Shown: positions 8,832 through 17,515, numbered from the stretch's first letter. The stretch is 64,000 bases of DNA from Methylobacterium sp. NMS14P (GCF_028583545.1 NZ_CP087106.1:6059001-6123000); one strand, 5' to 3'. Program-made: numbers and translations. Notes: generated from the sequence alone by a model not told the origin.

Positions 8832-9741
8832 GGCGCCGACGGTTCAGCCGCACCGGGACATCGTCTTGGTGATCGACGATTCACCCGACACGCTGAGCTT
8901 CCTCACCGAGGCGATCGAGCGGTCCGGCGCGACCGTGCTGGTCGCGGTCGGCGGCGACCTCGCCCTGACCCTGGTGGACGAGATCACGCCCGACGTGATC
9001 CTCCTCGACGCGGTGATGCCCGGCCTCGACGGGTTCGAGACCTGCCGGCGGCTCAAGGCCAAGCCGCAACTCGCCGGCGTGCCGGTGATCTTCATGACCG
9101 GGCTGAGCGAGACCGAGCACATCGTGAAGGGACTCTCCGCCGGCGGGATCGACTACGTCACCAAGCCGATCGCCCCCGACGAGATCCTGGCCCGGATCCG
9201 CGTGCACCTCGCGAGCGCCCGCGCCGCGCAGAGCGCCCGAGCCGCCCTCGACACCGCCGGCCGGACGCTGTTCGCGGTCGCCGAGGACGGCACCGTCCTG
9301 TGGACGACGCCGCAGGCCGGGCGCCTGCTCGCCGGGCTCGGTGCGCAACCCTCCGGCGCCGGCGCGCTGCCCGCCAGAGCCCGCGAGTGGCTGCGCGGGT
9401 GCCTCGCCGGCGCCGCCCAGCCCCTCGCGCTGACCGATCCCGACGGCGTCGCCTACGCCCTGAGCTTCATCGGCCGCACCCCGGACGAGATCCTGCTCCG
9501 CCTGTCGCGCGACGCGCTGTCGGCGGGGGTCGAGCGGCTGCGGGCGCGCCTGCCGGTCACCGCGCGCGAGGCGGAGGTTCTCCTCTGGCTGTCCCGGGGC
9601 AAGTCGAGCCGCGACATCGGCGAGATCCTCGGGCTCAGCCACCGGACCGTGACGAAGCACCTCGAGGGCATCTACGCGAAGCTCGGCGTGGAGAACCGCA
9701 CGGCGGCCTCGATCATCGCGGCGCGGCACCTGCAGGATTGA
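8824..9741 (+). CDS. LuxR-family two-component response regulator
   Basis: Cognate regulator of the preceding kinase: the genes overlap by 8 bases, so they are translated together. The 305 residues hold an N-terminal receiver (DDSPDTLSFL; phospho-acceptor Asp62 in ILLDAVMPG; conserved Lys in VTKPI). A middle segment of about 100 residues (140-235) contains a PAS-like or linker region. The C-terminus is a LuxR/NarL helix-turn-helix (LPVTAREAEVLLWLSRGKSS ... LSHRTVTKHLEGIYAKLGV). It would bind DNA as a phosphorylated dimer. An obvious candidate target is the divergent urt promoter about 3.6 kb upstream. Confidence 0.9.
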   Translation: MTEAPTVQPHRDIVLVIDDSPDTLSFLTEAIERSGATVLVAVGGDLALTLVDEITPDVILLDAVMPGLDGFETCRRLKAKPQLAGVPVIFMTGLSETEHIVKGLSAGGIDYVTKPIAPDEILARIRVHLASARAAQSARAALDTAGRTLFAVAEDGTVLWTTPQAGRLLAGLGAQPSGAGALPARAREWLRGCLAGAAQPLALTDPDGVAYALSFIGRTPDEILLRLSRDALSAGVERLRARLPVTAREAEVLLWLSRGKSSRDIGEILGLSHRTVTKHLEGIYAKLGVENRTAASIIAARHLQD

Positions 9742-9755
9742 GCCCGCGCGAAAAT

Positions 9756-9779
9756 CGGCCGGCAGGGATGCGCCGGCCG
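9756..9779 (+). terminator. Hairpin after the response regulator (possible terminator)
   Basis: Perfect 8-base arms CGGCCGGC and GCCGGCCG around an 8-base loop, starting 14 bases after the stop codon. There is no downstream T-run, so termination may be Rho-assisted or the hairpin may only protect the 3' end. Confidence 0.45.
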
Positions 9780-9884
9780 CGAATCCCCAAGCTTGTCCAC
9801 AGGCCTCGGCCCTCGGCGAAACGCCTTGGTAAGCCCCGCCGCCCCACGGTCCCGGCTCAGCCCGACAAGCCGAGTCCGGATGCG

Positions 9885-10121
9885 ATGATGACCAGCCAGC
9901 AGCTCGCCGACGAACTGAAGCGGATCGCCACCACCCAGGTCAGCGACATCACGCGGGCGGTGAAGGAAGGTCAGAAGTCGATCGCCCTCAACGAGGTGCG
10001 CGACATGGCGCGGCGCCTCGGCCTGCTGGCGGACGCCTTCGATCCGAAATCCGCGGTCGAGAGATCCGAGGCCGACGGCGCGAGCGTCGCCGATGCGGTC
10101 GACGACGCCCAGGCCGCCTGA
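9885..10121 (+). CDS. Small hypothetical protein (78 residues)
   Basis: Unrecognised. From MMTSQQLADELKRIATTQVS to residue 50 it is predicted helical and amphipathic, with regularly spaced charged residues. The acidic tail (SEADGASVADAVDDAQ) looks disordered. There is no signal peptide and no membrane helix. The start at 9885 was chosen because the upstream in-frame sequence is arginine-rich antisense-like noise; a second ATG follows directly at 9888. It stands alone between two hairpin/short gaps and could be co-transcribed with the DUF6894-like gene 48 bases downstream. Confidence 0.55.
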   Translation: MMTSQQLADELKRIATTQVSDITRAVKEGQKSIALNEVRDMARRLGLLADAFDPKSAVERSEADGASVADAVDDAQAA

Positions 10122-10168
10122 CACCCGTTGCGGGCGGTGTCCCGCCGGTCCCCTCCCAGGAGCGCTCC

Positions 10169-10546
10169 ATGGTCCGCGCCCACTTCACCATCCGCCTCGG
10201 CAACGCCTCGCTCCCGGCCTCGGCGGCCCAGTGGGTCGAGGATGTCGAGGCCGCCCGGTCGACCGCGCGCACGATCGTGCAGGGGCTGATGCGTCAGCAC
10301 GGCGGCGACCCGCGCCTCATGGAGGCCGCGATGGTGATCACCGACGACGGCGGCGCCGTGCTCCTAGAGATGTCCTTCTTCGACACGCTGTATCTGCCGG
10401 TCGAGCCGGTCCCGGACGCCGACCGGCGCCGGCCGCGCGCCCCGCGCAGGGCCGCGCCGCCGGCACTGACGGCCGCCCTCGGCCCGGTCCGGCGCCTCGC
10501 GGGCGCGCTGGGCATGCGCGCGCAGCAGCCCCTGCCCGGGCGCTGA
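10169..10546 (+). CDS. DUF6894-like small protein
   Basis: 125 residues. The first 75 (MVRAHFTIRLGNASLPASAA ... EDVEAARSTARTIVQGLMRQHGGD ... AAMVITDDGGAVLLEMSF) follow the pattern of DUF6894 proteins. These short proteins are abundant in Methylobacterium and relatives: a beta strand, an acidic 'D-E-A-R' helix and a final strand ending near F/L-x-V. The remaining 50 residues are proline/arginine/alanine-rich and low-complexity. Function is unknown for the family. A good ribosome-binding sequence (CAGGAG) lies 7 bases before the ATG. Family assignment is by pattern only. Confidence 0.7.
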   Translation: MVRAHFTIRLGNASLPASAAQWVEDVEAARSTARTIVQGLMRQHGGDPRLMEAAMVITDDGGAVLLEMSFFDTLYLPVEPVPDADRRRPRAPRRAAPPALTAALGPVRRLAGALGMRAQQPLPGR

Positions 10547-10553
10547 GACCGGC

Positions 10554-10997
10554 TCAGCCGTAGAGATCGCTGACCACGAAGCCCCGCGGCGCGAGGCGTT
10601 CGGCGAGCACGCGCCGGTGGCAGCCGGCCGGATCGCGCTCGAAGCAGAGCAGGCAGATCGGCGACGCCTCGGCGAGCGCGGCGAGCTCGTCGAGCGCCGC
10701 GATCCCGGCGGCGGTATCCAGCACCTCCTCGCAGTAGATCCGGCGCATCAGCGCCGCGTCCCCGGCCCGCGCCGCCTGCCGGCCGGATTTCGGAGTGCCG
10801 AGGCTGCGCAGATGCGCGTAGCCGAGCCCGGCCTCGCGCAGGGACGTGCCGAGCGCCCCCTTCGAGAAGCCGCGCTTGCGCGAGTTCGCCACCGCCCGGA
10901 CATCCGCCAGCACCGCGACCCCGGCCGAGCGCAGGACGCCGACGAGGCGCTCCGAGTCGAGGCCTTCGTAGCCTATGGTAAAGAGTTGCTTACTCAC
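10554..10997 (-). CDS. DUF488 domain protein
   Basis: 147 residues, cytoplasmic. It opens with KQLFTIGYEGLDSERLVGVL, followed by LADVRAVANSRKRGFSKGAL, AHLRSLGTPKSG and the cysteine-containing end LLCFERDPAGCHRRVLAERL. These are the standard DUF488 motifs (TIGY, DVR, S-R, L-G-x, C-x-E-x7-CHR). Biochemical role is unknown for the family. It converges on the DUF6894-like gene with only 7 bases between the stops, and diverges from the lysozyme-like gene across about 200 bases in which no clear promoter was read. Confidence 0.88.
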   Translation of the reverse strand: MSKQLFTIGYEGLDSERLVGVLRSAGVAVLADVRAVANSRKRGFSKGALGTSLREAGLGYAHLRSLGTPKSGRQAARAGDAALMRRIYCEEVLDTAAGIAALDELAALAEASPICLLCFERDPAGCHRRVLAERLAPRGFVVSDLYG

Positions 10998-11199
10998 GGT
11001 GCCCCGTCCGGACTCGCGTTGCGGGACCGCGACTTAGCCCTACGCGGCCCTGTGAACCAGCCGGGGATGGGCGCCGTATGTCGCGGGGATGCAACGCGTC
11101 CCGGAATTCCGCCGCAATGATCGCAAAGCTCCGTTAACCGCGCCAGGGCCATCGAATACGCCTGTCTGTGGCGCATCTTCGGTGGCGGGCTAAACACTG

Positions 11200-12084
11200 A
11201 TGTCGCGGATCTACACGCCTTCGCGGTCACCGATCGAAGATCTCGCTCGGGGCCTGACCGGACGCCTGAAGCCGGCCCGGCGCCTCGCCGGGCGGTTCGC
11301 CGCCGCCGTGATACTGGCCGGCCTCGCGGCCTGCGCGTCGAACAACGACTTCTACCCGACGAAGGGCGACGCCAAGCCCCATCCGGGCGTGGCCAAGGCC
11401 AAGCTTCACCCGATCCAGGGCATCGACATCTCGAAGTGGCAGGGCAACGTCGACTGGGCCTCGGTCCGCGCCGCCGGGACCCAGTTCGCCTTCATCAAGG
11501 CCACCGAGGGCGGCGACCACGTCGACGAACGCTTCCGGACCAACTGGGACGGCGCGGCCCGGGCCGGCGTGCCGCGCGGGGCCTACCACTTCGTGTTCTG
11601 GTGCCGCTCCGCCCGGGAGCAGATGGACTGGTTCAAGAAGAACGTCCCGAACGACCCCACCGCCCTGCCGCCGGTCCTCGACGTCGAGTGGAACGGCCAC
11701 TCGCAGACCTGCCCGAAGAAGCTGCCCAAGGCGCAGGCCCTGGCGATGGTCACCGAGATGCTGGAGGAGATGGAGCGCTACACCGGCAAGCGCCCGATCA
11801 TCTACACCGACATCACCTTCCACAAGGACGTCCTGGAGGGCGAGCTCCCCGACTACCCGCACTGGCTGCGCTCCACCGCGGCCGAACCGGAGCAGCGCTT
11901 CGTCAACCGCAAGTGGATGCTGTGGCAGTTCACCTCCACGGGCCGGGTACCGGGCGTGCGCGGCGACGTCGACCGGAACGCCTTCTACGGCACCCCGTCC
12001 GATTGGGCCTCGTTCCTGACGACCGACTGCGACCCGCGCGAGCACAAGCGGCTCTCCGAGCAGGGTCTATGCACGGACAAGTAG
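11200..12084 (+). CDS. GH25-family (lysozyme-like) lipoprotein
   Basis: 294 residues. A long basic leader, then a hydrophobic stretch FAAAVILAGLAACAS with a lipobox LAAC near residue 46, predicts a lipoprotein. From about residue 70 comes the glycoside hydrolase 25 fold: GIDISKWQGNVDWASVRAAG, FAFIKATEGGDHVDERF, GAYHFVFW, LDVEWNG and the closing LWQFTSTGRVPGVRGDVDRN. The DIS, KATEG and DVEW acidic residues expected for muramidase catalysis are all present. It would cut or bind peptidoglycan in the periplasm. The start ATG at 11200 sits in a stretch with no strong ribosome-binding site, so a slightly later start is possible. Confidence 0.85.
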   Translation: MSRIYTPSRSPIEDLARGLTGRLKPARRLAGRFAAAVILAGLAACASNNDFYPTKGDAKPHPGVAKAKLHPIQGIDISKWQGNVDWASVRAAGTQFAFIKATEGGDHVDERFRTNWDGAARAGVPRGAYHFVFWCRSAREQMDWFKKNVPNDPTALPPVLDVEWNGHSQTCPKKLPKAQALAMVTEMLEEMERYTGKRPIIYTDITFHKDVLEGELPDYPHWLRSTAAEPEQRFVNRKWMLWQFTSTGRVPGVRGDVDRNAFYGTPSDWASFLTTDCDPREHKRLSEQGLCTDK

Positions 12085-12217
12085 ATGAACGCCTCCGGCG
12101 AAACCTAGGTTAGTTCAAGGACGTAGAGCGCGGGGTATGGCTGGCGGGCCCGCGCATCGGCGGGCGAGCCCGAGAGGATCCTGACGGGAGACTCTCCTCC
12201 CGCACCTCCCCGTCCCC

Positions 12218-12991
12218 ATGCCGATCGACTCTGCCGCCTCCACCGGCAACCTGCTCCTCGACGCGCTGCCGGGTTCGGACCGCGCCCTGATCGCGCCCCA
12301 CCTGGAGCCGGTGACCTTCGCCAAGGGGGACACGGCGCTGACGGCGGGCGCCGCGGCGAGCCACGTGATCTTCCCCGGCGACCTGACTGTCGTGGCGCTG
12401 ATCGTCGCCACGCGGGACCGGAGGACGGCCGAGATCGCGAGTGTCGGGCACGAGGGCGCGATCGGCGGGATCATCGGGCAGGGGCGGCTGCCGCCCGCGG
12501 TCAGCGGGCTCGTGCAGGTCGGCGGGGCTGCGCTGCGCCTCGACGCGGAGCGGCTCCGGCAGGCCGAGCTCGGATCCGCGACGCTCCGCGACCTCTTCGC
12601 CCGATACGCCGACTGCTTCCTGGCCCAGCTGTTCCAGATCGCGGCCTGCAACGCCCTGCACCCGATCGAGCAGCGCTGCCTGCGCTGGCTGCTGTCGCTG
12701 CAGGACCGGACCGGCGGCGACACCCTCCCGATCACCCACGAATTGCTGGCCTCCATGCTGGGGGTGCAGCGCACCTACCTCACCCGGATCCTGCGGGTGC
12801 TGCAGGAGCAGGGGCTCATCCGGGTCGGCCGCGGGCGCATCACGATCCTCGACCGCCGGGCGGTCTCCAACGCCGCCTGCGAGTGCCACGCCCGCGTGCG
12901 CCTGCAGTGCGAGGCGGTGCTCGGCGCCGTCTACGGAGCCGACGAGAACCGCCAGACCGAGCCGGTCGAGACGCTCTCGCGGGCCGGGTGA
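12218..12991 (+). CDS. Crp/Fnr-family transcriptional regulator
   Basis: 257 residues. An N-terminal cyclic-nucleotide-like beta roll (LEPVTFAKGDTALTAGAAAS ... EGAIGGIIG) is followed by a long helix (HPIEQRCLRWLLSLQDRTGG). A C-terminal winged helix then reads TLPITHELLASMLGVQRTYLTRILRVLQEQGLIRVGRGRI. The beta roll lacks the cysteines of Fnr. In place of a nucleotide-binding RGE-type motif it reads GHEGAIG, common in the regulators of this class in soil alphaproteobacteria whose ligand is not known. A GAGAGTCTCCTCC-like purine-poor leader precedes the ATG. It is a single gene, converging on the ABC transporter operon. Confidence 0.85.
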   Translation: MPIDSAASTGNLLLDALPGSDRALIAPHLEPVTFAKGDTALTAGAAASHVIFPGDLTVVALIVATRDRRTAEIASVGHEGAIGGIIGQGRLPPAVSGLVQVGGAALRLDAERLRQAELGSATLRDLFARYADCFLAQLFQIAACNALHPIEQRCLRWLLSLQDRTGGDTLPITHELLASMLGVQRTYLTRILRVLQEQGLIRVGRGRITILDRRAVSNAACECHARVRLQCEAVLGAVYGADENRQTEPVETLSRAG

Positions 12992-13006
12992 GGGACCGGG
13001 GCGCGG

Positions 13007-13792
13007 TCAGTCGACGACCGGCACGCAGACCGGCGCCGCGAGACCCGGCACCGGCGCCACCACCACGTCGATCCCGTAGATCAGGCGCAGCAGGTCCGGC
13101 GTGACCGTCGCGGCGGAAGGCCCGTCGGCGACGATGCGGCCCGCGTGCAGGGCGATGAGGCGGTCCGCGCAGAGCAGGGCGTGGCCGGGATCGTGCGTCG
13201 AGAACAGCACGGCGATGCCGGCCTGCGCGAGGCGACGGATCTGCCCGAGAACGCGGGCCTGGTTGCCGAAATCGAGGCTGGCGGTGGGCTCGTCCATGAT
13301 GAGGAGCCGCGGCTCGCCGCTGAGCGCCCGCGCGATCAGCGCGAGTTGGCGCTCGCCGCCGCTGATCTCGGTGTAGACCTGATCGGCGAGATGCCCGATC
13401 CCCAGGGCGGTCAGCGCCCGTTCGGCGGCCGCGACGTCGGACCGGCCGGGGGCGGCGAACGGGCCGAGCCGGCTCGCCCGGCCCATCACGACGACCTCGC
13501 GCACCGTGAACGGGAAGAAGGCCGCGTGCGCCTGGGGCACGGCGGCGATCGTGCGGGCGACGGCTTTCCGCGACAGCCGCGACAGGTCCGCGCCGTCGAG
13601 GATCACCCGCCCGGCGCGGGCCGGCAGCAGGCCGAGCAGCGTCTGGAACAGGGTGGTCTTGCCGCCACCGTTGGGCCCGACGAGGCACAGCACCTCGCCC
13701 GCGGCGAGGTCGAACGACACATCTTGGCCGACCGTACGGCCGGCAGTCCGGCTGCCGTGCCCGAAGGCGAGGTCCCGCACCTGGAGCAGCAT
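13007..13792 (-). CDS. FecE-type ABC transporter ATP-binding protein
   Basis: ATPase of a metal-chelate (siderophore, heme, cobalamin or molybdate family) importer, 261 residues. Walker A GPNGGGKTT, Q-loop around AVPQAHAAFFPFTV, signature ISGGERQ, Walker B LLIMDEPT and switch His (FSTHDPGHA) are all present. The ATG at 13792 overlaps the permease stop as TGATG, so the two are translationally coupled. A small C-terminal extension ends VAPVPGLAAPVCVPVVD. Specificity cannot be read from the ATPase. Confidence 0.9.
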   Translation of the reverse strand: MLLQVRDLAFGHGSRTAGRTVGQDVSFDLAAGEVLCLVGPNGGGKTTLFQTLLGLLPARAGRVILDGADLSRLSRKAVARTIAAVPQAHAAFFPFTVREVVVMGRASRLGPFAAPGRSDVAAAERALTALGIGHLADQVYTEISGGERQLALIARALSGEPRLLIMDEPTASLDFGNQARVLGQIRRLAQAGIAVLFSTHDPGHALLCADRLIALHAGRIVADGPSAATVTPDLLRLIYGIDVVVAPVPGLAAPVCVPVVD

Positions 13793-14844
13793 CAGCTGAA
13801 GCCCCGGCGCCCGGACGCCAGCAGCCAGAGGAAGAACGGAGCCCCGACCAGGGCCGTCAGGATGCCGAGGGGCACCTCGACGGTGCCGAGGTTCCGCGCG
13901 ATCAGGTCGACCAGCACGAGGTAGCCCGCCCCGAGTAACAGCGAGGCCGGCAGCAGGCGGCGGTAATCCGGCCCGACCAGCAGCCGGGCGATGTGCGGCA
14001 CGATCAGCCCGATCCAGCCGATCACCCCGGTCATCGCGACGGCCGCCGCCGTGATCAGGGTCGCGCTGGCGATCAGGACGGGACGCAACACCCGCGTCTC
14101 CACGCCGAGGGCCCGAGCCTCCGCGTCGCCGAGACTCATCAGGTTCATGCGCCAGCGCAGCAGCACCAGGGGCACGAGGCCGAGCAGCATCATCGGCAGG
14201 GTGGCGGCGACGTCGCCGAGGGTGACCGAGGACAGGCTGCCGAGGAGCCAGAAGGTGATCGCCGGCAGCTGGTTGTAGGGATCGGCCAGCACCTTGAGGA
14301 GTGAGATGCCCGCCCCGAGCACCGCCCCCACCGCGACCCCCGCGAGGACCAGCGTCAGGACCGGATCGTGCCGCCGCACGGCGAGACCGACGCCGTAGAC
14401 CGCCGCGACGGCGCCGAGGCCGCCCAGGAAGGCCAGGACCTGGATCGGCGCCACCGGCAGGCCGAGATAGATCCCGAGTACGGCGCCGAGACCGGCGCCG
14501 GCCGAGACGCCGAGGATGTCGGGCGAGACCAGCGGGTTGCGGAACAGGCCCTGGTAGGTCGCCCCCGCCGCCGAAAGGGCCGCGCCGACAACCAGCGCGG
14601 CGATCACCCGGGGCAGGCGCACCTGCATCACGACCGTCTCCGCCGTCGCCGGGGCCCGGACGGGCAGCCCGAGCAGGCGGTGCCCGAGGATCGACGCGAG
14701 GTCCGCAGGCGCGACCGGGTACTTGCCGACTGCCAGCGCGAGGGCGGTCAGCGCCAGCAGGCCGAGCCCGGACAGCAGCGCCGCGGACAGGCGGAGGCGG
14801 GTGCGCGCCCGGATCGTCTCGGCGGCCGCCGGGGCGCGGCTCAC
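13792..14844 (-). CDS. FecCD-family ABC transporter permease
   Basis: 350 residues, about ten membrane helices. It carries FecCD/BtuC landmarks: RLPRVIAALVVGAALSAAGATYQGLFRNPLVSPDILGVSAGAGLG in the first half and GVIGWIGLIVPHIARLLVGPDYRRLLPASLLLGA near the end. The second contains the loop that contacts the ATPase. The start is a GTG at 14844 that overlaps the stop of the binding-protein gene. One permease gene is enough because members of this class act as homodimers. It would move a metal complex across the inner membrane. Confidence 0.9.
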   Translation of the reverse strand: MSRAPAAAETIRARTRLRLSAALLSGLGLLALTALALAVGKYPVAPADLASILGHRLLGLPVRAPATAETVVMQVRLPRVIAALVVGAALSAAGATYQGLFRNPLVSPDILGVSAGAGLGAVLGIYLGLPVAPIQVLAFLGGLGAVAAVYGVGLAVRRHDPVLTLVLAGVAVGAVLGAGISLLKVLADPYNQLPAITFWLLGSLSSVTLGDVAATLPMMLLGLVPLVLLRWRMNLMSLGDAEARALGVETRVLRPVLIASATLITAAAVAMTGVIGWIGLIVPHIARLLVGPDYRRLLPASLLLGAGYLVLVDLIARNLGTVEVPLGILTALVGAPFFLWLLASGRRGFS

Positions 14845-15902
14845 CGGGCCGGGCCCGGGGGCGCGCCCGTCGCCGTTCCGCCGAGGAGGGCGGCGGCCTG
14901 ACCGGCATCGAGGTCGACATGGTAGAAGCGGCTATAGAAGGCGCGCACCACGTCGGGCATCGGTTGCGGGAACAGGTCCGGATGAAGTCGGGCCGCCAGC
15001 CAGCGCAGGCCGATCAGCCGGTTGACCCCCGGCGGCGCATCGAACCAAGGAAATGGCTGGAGCGGCGCCACGTAGACCCGCCCGCTCTGGACGGCCCGGA
15101 CGTTCCGCCACAGCGGGTCGGCGCTCAGCCCGGCCGCGAAGGCCGGGTCGAGGGTGACGATCGCGTCCGGGTTCCAGGCGAGAACCTGCTCGGGCGAGAC
15201 GTTGCCGAGGCGGCCGCCGCCATCCTGCGCGACGTTGCGGCCGCCGGCGGCCTCGACCAGCTCGGTGTTGATCGATCCGGTGAACCCCGTCTCCAGCCCG
15301 CGCGGCCCGCGCGCGTAGTAGACCCGGGGCCGCTTGTCCTCCGGGACCGTCGCGACGGCGCGGCCCACGGTGTCGGCGAGACTCTGGGCCTCCGCCGCCA
15401 GGGCGTCCGCGGCGGACTGACGGCCCAGGGCCGCGCCGAGCTGCCGATAGGCTTCCGGAGTCTTCGCGAAGCTGCCGTCGAGCAGGATGTAGGGGATCCC
15501 GGTCTGCGCCTGGACCCGATCGGCGAGCGACGCGTAGGTCGGCCCGAGGCTGCCCGAATCCACGATCAGGTCCGGCTTGGCGGCGAGCACCGCCTCGACG
15601 TTCGCCGTGCCGCCGCGCCCGGTCAGGCGACCGTAGGCGGGGAGGGCTCGGGTCCGAGGCTCGAGGAGGGGCAGCGCCTCGGGATGCGGGGCGCTCACCC
15701 AGCCGGCCATCAGGTCCGGCGCCAGGGTGTAGAGCAGCACCGCGGCCGGCGGTCCGGCGGCGAGCACCCGCCCGACCCGTTCGGGGAGTTCGACCGTGCG
15801 GCCGGCCGCGTCCGTGAAGGGGCGCGCCGCCGCCCCGCCGGACGCAGCCAGCAGCAGGATCAGCGCCGCGGCCAGGGCGCGGCGGCCGGGTCGGGGCGCC
15901 AT
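14841..15902 (-). CDS. Metal-chelate ABC transporter substrate-binding protein
   Basis: 353 residues with a classic Sec signal (MAPRPGRRALAAALILLLAASGGAAARP, cleavage after AAA). The mature part begins FTDAAGRTVELPERVGRVLA, typical of the cluster-III binding proteins for ferric siderophores, heme, cobalamin, zinc or molybdate. A long connecting helix between two lobes is apparent from about residues 165-190. The ATG at 15902 overlaps the VOC gene stop as TGATG. No lipobox is seen, so it is soluble in the periplasm. Which metal or chelate it binds cannot be told from the sequence alone. Confidence 0.85.
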   Translation of the reverse strand: MAPRPGRRALAAALILLLAASGGAAARPFTDAAGRTVELPERVGRVLAAGPPAAVLLYTLAPDLMAGWVSAPHPEALPLLEPRTRALPAYGRLTGRGGTANVEAVLAAKPDLIVDSGSLGPTYASLADRVQAQTGIPYILLDGSFAKTPEAYRQLGAALGRQSAADALAAEAQSLADTVGRAVATVPEDKRPRVYYARGPRGLETGFTGSINTELVEAAGGRNVAQDGGGRLGNVSPEQVLAWNPDAIVTLDPAFAAGLSADPLWRNVRAVQSGRVYVAPLQPFPWFDAPPGVNRLIGLRWLAARLHPDLFPQPMPDVVRAFYSRFYHVDLDAGQAAALLGGTATGAPPGPAR

Positions 15903-16285
15903 CAGGCGGGTTTCCGCTCCAGGATCTCGATCAGCGCCCCGTCGGGCCCCTCCACGAAGGCGATCCGCAGGCCGGGTCCGCGCTCCGTGATGCCGGTCCG
16001 CACCGGGACGCCGCGGGCCTCGAGATCCGCCATCGCGGCCTCGATGTCGGCGACGCGCAGGCCGACATGCTCGATCCCGAGGCAGGGCGTGGGGGTGGCG
16101 GGCGCCACCTCCGGCGGTGCCTGCTCGATGAAGACCGCGAGGCCGCCGAGGTCGAGCACGACCCGCTGCACCGGGTCCGCGCCGACGCGCTTCACCTCCC
16201 GGGCCCCGAAGGTCTCGACGTAGAAGGAGGCGGCCGCGACGGCGTCGCGGCTGCGCAGGTGGAGGTGGTCGCAGGCGTAGTGCAT
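15902..16285 (-). CDS. VOC-family (glyoxalase/dioxygenase fold) protein
   Basis: 127 residues from the ATG at 16285, which has GGAGAG just upstream. The frame continues to 16492 but the extra part is low-complexity. Pattern: YACDHLHLRSRDAVAAASFYVETFGAREV, then GIEHVGLRVADIEAAMADLEARGV and a late IAFVEGPDGALIEILER. These give paired beta-alpha-beta-beta-beta modules with metal-ligand candidates H8/E52-like, H78 and E123-like positions. VOC proteins include glyoxalase I, ring-cleavage dioxygenases and antibiotic-sequestering proteins. As first gene of the transporter operon it may modify or bind the chelate being imported. Confidence 0.85.
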   Translation of the reverse strand: MHYACDHLHLRSRDAVAAASFYVETFGAREVKRVGADPVQRVVLDLGGLAVFIEQAPPEVAPATPTPCLGIEHVGLRVADIEAAMADLEARGVPVRTGITERGPGLRIAFVEGPDGALIEILERKPA

Positions 16286-16524
16286 CGGCTCTCCGGCCCC
16301 GGATGAAATGGGCGGGAGCGGCCTCTGGGTCGTCCCACCGAAGGCGCCGTCCCGCGCCGCGTCCGACGATAGGGCCGGCACGGAGCCGCGGCGAGGCCGG
16401 CCGCTTGACGTTCGGCCCGAACCCGCAGACTTTCGCCGCCAGAACCGTTGCAGGGATGCAACATCCATCCCACATCCCGGTTGCGAACCCACTTCGCACA
16501 GCCAACCGCACAGCCAAGAGATCC

Positions 16525-17451
16525 ATGCGCAATCCCTACGACGTGCTGGGCGTGGCCAAGGGGGCGAGCGAGGCCGAGATCAAGAAGGCCTATCGCAAGC
16601 TCGCCAAGGACTTCCACCCCGACCGCAACAAGAACGACGCGAAGGCCAAGGACCGGTTTGCCGAGGCGAACTCGGCCTACGAGATCCTGGGCGACGCCGA
16701 GAAGCGCAAGCAGTTCGACCGCGGCGAGATCGACGCCGAGGGCAAGCCGCGCGCGACCGGCTTCGAGGGGTTCGGCGGCTTCGGCGGCGGGCGCGGCGGC
16801 AATTTCGACTTCGAGAACATGGCGCGCGCCCAGCGCGGCGGCGGCATGGGCGGCGGGATGGGCGAGGACATCTTCTCGCACATCTTCGGTGAGGCCTTCC
16901 GCGCCGGCGGCGCCGGTCCGGGCGGCCAGCGCCAGGCAGCCAAGGGCGAGGACGTCGCCGCGGAGCTGCTGGTGACGCTGGAGCAGGTCGCCAGCGAGGA
17001 GAAGCTGCGCCTCGCCCTGCCCACGGGCCGTGAGGTCGACGTGGTGATCCCCCGCGGCGTGGTCGACGGCCAGACCATCCGGCTGCGCGGCCTCGGCCAG
17101 AGCGGCGGCCTCCGGGCCGAGCCGGGCGACGCCCTGCTGACCATCCGGATCCGGCCGCATCCGCGGTTCACCGTCGAGGGCGCCGACCTGCGCACCAGCG
17201 TCGACGTCCCGCTCGAGGATGCCGTGCTCGGCGGTACGATCCGCGTGCCGACGCTCACCGGCGCCGTCGAGATGAAGATCCCGGCGATGACGAGTTCCGG
17301 CCGGACCTTCCGCCTGCGCGGCAAGGGCCTGCCGAAGAAGGACGGTACCCGCGGCGACCTGTTCGCCACGACAGCGATCGTCCTGCCGGAGGGCGAGGAC
17401 GCGGCCCTGACGGAATTCGCCCGCGGCCGGCGTGCCGCCAATGCGGCCTGA
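16525..17451 (+). CDS. DnaJ-family (CbpA-like) co-chaperone
   Basis: 308 residues. The J domain at residues 1-70 (MRNPYDVLGVAKGASEAEIKKAYRKLAKDFHPDRN, with the HPD tripeptide that stimulates Hsp70 ATPase) is followed by a glycine/phenylalanine-rich linker (GFGGFGGGRGGNF). Two beta-rich substrate-binding domains then end in RGKGLPKKDGTRGDLF. No CxxCxGxG zinc domain is present, so it is a type II/CbpA-like DnaJ, not the main DnaJ. The gene starts at the ATG at 16525. The in-frame region upstream is unlike protein. Confidence 0.92.
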   Translation: MRNPYDVLGVAKGASEAEIKKAYRKLAKDFHPDRNKNDAKAKDRFAEANSAYEILGDAEKRKQFDRGEIDAEGKPRATGFEGFGGFGGGRGGNFDFENMARAQRGGGMGGGMGEDIFSHIFGEAFRAGGAGPGGQRQAAKGEDVAAELLVTLEQVASEEKLRLALPTGREVDVVIPRGVVDGQTIRLRGLGQSGGLRAEPGDALLTIRIRPHPRFTVEGADLRTSVDVPLEDAVLGGTIRVPTLTGAVEMKIPAMTSSGRTFRLRGKGLPKKDGTRGDLFATTAIVLPEGEDAALTEFARGRRAANAA

Positions 17452-17515
17452 GCGCTCCCGCGTGAGCCAGCGGCGCCGCCCTGTCGGCGCTCGGCGGCGT
17501 CCCGGACTTCCGTCG

